A stretch of DNA of 7,401 nucleotides from Bacteroidaceae bacterium (lineage in GTDB: Bacteria; Bacteroidota; Bacteroidia; Bacteroidales; Bacteroidaceae). Position 1 is the first letter of the stretch. The number at the start of each line of letters is the position of its first letter. The stretch spans positions 1 to 7,401 of the forward strand of contig JAUUPT010000124.1 of the NCBI GenBank assembly GCA_030843315.1, in the 5' to 3' direction. Shown here piece by piece: positions 7,053 through 7,401 of the stretch. The notes under the pieces were generated by a model. The model was not told where the DNA came from. It saw only the letters and a list, made by a program, of their open reading frames with translations, and ran no database searches. Both the position numbers and the translations under genes were made by a program.

Positions 7053-7135
7053 GGGATAAACAGAACAGACAATAGGGATGAAGAGAATAAACACAAGGCT
7101 TTTACCTTTGAAACACAAGTGATTAATAGAGATAA
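7048..7135. repeat. Array block C: purine-rich 22-base repeats
   Basis: Units at 7048 and 7070 share CAATAGGGAT followed by an A/G-rich tail with 17 of 22 positions alike. Units at 7092 and 7114 both start CACAAG, and the second contains GTGATT followed by A/T bases, echoing the block B unit at 6981. They keep the 22-base register of blocks A and B although the strand bias has switched from C/T-rich to A/G-rich. Confidence 0.65.
7103..7110 (+). promoter_or_regulatory. Possible -7 element inside the array
   Basis: TACCTTTG matches TAnnTTTG. No TTG-type -33 element lies 19-23 bases upstream, and no gene starts within the following 290 bases, so this is at best a promoter for a short RNA or for a gene right of the window. 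Confidence 0.2.
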
Positions 7136-7224
7136 GAGCTAAGGAAAGAAAAGCAATGTAAAGGGAAAATCCGAAAAGAACAAGGTATAAAAGCGATAAA
7201 AACATGGAAAATATCCGAGTGCAA
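7136..7224. repeat. Purine-rich degenerate continuation of the array
   Basis: AAGG, AAGGG, AAGG and ATGG occur at 7141, 7161, 7182 and 7204, that is at spacings of 20, 21 and 22 bases. Each is followed by A-rich sequence, and two units also share ATCCGA or ATATCCGAG. This looks like decayed copies of the 22-base array, but A-rich sequence makes chance matches easier. No gene is visible. Confidence 0.4.
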
Positions 7225-7319
7225 GCAAGTTGCCTGCACTGCTGCTTACACTATTTGCCTGCACTCTTGAAACAACGATGAACAGGGAGATACAGGCGAT
7301 TAGTGCAAGCGTGTAAGTA
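7218..7319. repeat. Cluster of TGCYTRCACT-type motifs, two in head-to-head palindrome
   Basis: The motif appears on the + strand as TGCCTGCACT (7231-7240), TGCTTACACT (7243-7252) and TGCCTGCACT (7256-7265). It appears in reverse as AGTGCAAGCA (7218-7227), AGTGCAAGCG (7302-7311) and a shorter GTGTAAGTA (7311-7319). The first reverse copy and the first forward copy form a 23-bp palindrome (7218-7240) with 10 of 11 positions paired around a central G. The spacing of 12 and 13 bases between forward copies is just over one helical turn. The arrangement resembles a multi-site operator, but the binding protein is unknown. Confidence 0.7.
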
Positions 7320-7336
7320 AAATGATGATGAAAATA

Positions 7337-7368
7337 CAGTTATAAAAGCTGAATTCAACTTTAAACTG
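7337..7368. repeat. Interrupted inverted repeat near the window end
   Basis: The centre TGAATTCA (7350-7357) is a perfect 8-bp palindrome. AAAG (7345-7348) then pairs with CTTT (7359-7362) beyond one mismatch, and CAGTT (7337-7341) pairs with AACTG (7364-7368) beyond a small asymmetric loop. It is AT-rich with no U-tract, so it looks more like an operator-type dyad or weak RNA stem than a terminator. Confidence 0.45.
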
Positions 7369-7401
7369 CGACACCCCCTCCTTTCTTTCTCATCTCCACT
7401 T
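7369..7401. other. G-free pyrimidine-rich edge sequence
   Basis: From 7371 to the window end there is no G on the + strand. On the - strand an open frame enters from the right edge and would end at a TAA complementary to 7361-7363, with the last residues VEMRKKGGGVAV. Twelve codons are too few to call the tail of a convergent gene. Confidence 0.2.

Larger units (their letters stand above)
6828..7135. repeat. Non-coding tandem array with a 22-base period and changing unit content
   Basis: About fourteen consecutive units can be laid out with starts at 6828, 6850, 6872, 6894, 6916, 6938, 6959, 6981, 7003, 7025, 7048, 7070, 7092 and 7114. All are 22 bases except one of 21 (6938) and one of 23 (7025), which cancel, so the phase is kept to 7136. 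Units at 6872, 6894, 6916, 6959, 6981, 7003, 7092 and 7114 begin CACA; 7025 begins CACG, and 7048 and 7070 begin CAAT. Neighbouring units resemble each other more than distant ones, giving three blocks annotated separately. Because 22 is not a multiple of three, and the frames across it are short, this is not a coding repeat. The function is unknown. Confidence 0.8.

Noticed and set aside
6853..7053. Open frame on the + strand across the 22-base array (66 codons)
   Set aside because: It is built from a repeat whose period is not a multiple of three, has no signal, domain or convincing start context, and begins just after a strong terminator.
6850..7135. CRISPR array
   Set aside because: Units are 22 bases in total with only about 4-6 constant bases each. 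There is no conserved repeat separated by unique spacers of regular length, and no cas gene is in the window.
6850..7135. Iteron-type replication origin
   Set aside because: A 22-base period occurs in some plasmid iterons, but iterons are near-identical and lie beside a Rep gene. These units diverge strongly and no replication gene is visible, so I only note the resemblance.
7361..7401. C-terminal tail of a convergent - strand gene entering from the right edge
   Set aside because: Only twelve codons are visible, with no recognisable motif; insufficient to call a partial gene.

Overview
The window looks like chromosomal DNA from a gut-type Bacteroidales bacterium, most likely Bacteroides or a close relative. 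The evidence is a SusC/RagA-type TonB-dependent transporter followed directly by its SusD-type surface lipoprotein, A-rich start-codon contexts without strong Shine-Dalgarno sequences, and matches to the Bacteroides -7 promoter element TAnnTTTG. All three genes lie on the + strand.

Layout: positions 1-187 are an AT-rich leader that may fold locally but shows no convincing promoter. Positions 188-3583 encode a complete 1131-residue SusC-like outer-membrane transporter. After 21 bases comes the 561-residue SusD-like lipoprotein (3605-5290); the two form the usual lid-and-barrel nutrient-uptake pair and are surely co-transcribed. A 150-base gap (5291-5440) holds a long, nearly perfect hairpin whose 7-base loop coincides with a consensus -7 promoter element, so the point where susCD transcription probably ends may also be where the next transcript starts. 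Positions 5441-6739 encode a 432-residue exported protein, predicted to be an outer-membrane beta-barrel with a charged helical insert, of no family I can name. A textbook intrinsic terminator follows (6784-6826).

The last 575 bases contain no convincing gene but are far from featureless. From about 6828 to 7135 the DNA is organised in units of 22 bases. Unit starts, mostly CACA, fall at 6850, 6872, 6894, 6916, 6938, 6959, 6981, 7003, 7025, 7048, 7070, 7092 and 7114, while unit content changes in blocks: a C/T-rich block, a block of four small palindromes between 9-bp inverted repeats, and a purine-rich block. A weaker continuation reaches about 7224. Then come a cluster of six related 9-10 bp motifs (7218-7319), one pair forming a 23-bp near-palindrome, and a further inverted repeat (7337-7368). 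This non-coding array is the most unusual part of the window; I cannot assign it a function.

Working together: SusC and SusD import a ligand across the outer membrane using TonB energy. No glycoside hydrolase, peptidase, SusE/F-type binding protein, sensor or sigma/anti-sigma pair is present here, so the ligand cannot be inferred. The third gene probably acts in the same membrane but has its own candidate promoter and may not belong to the same operon.
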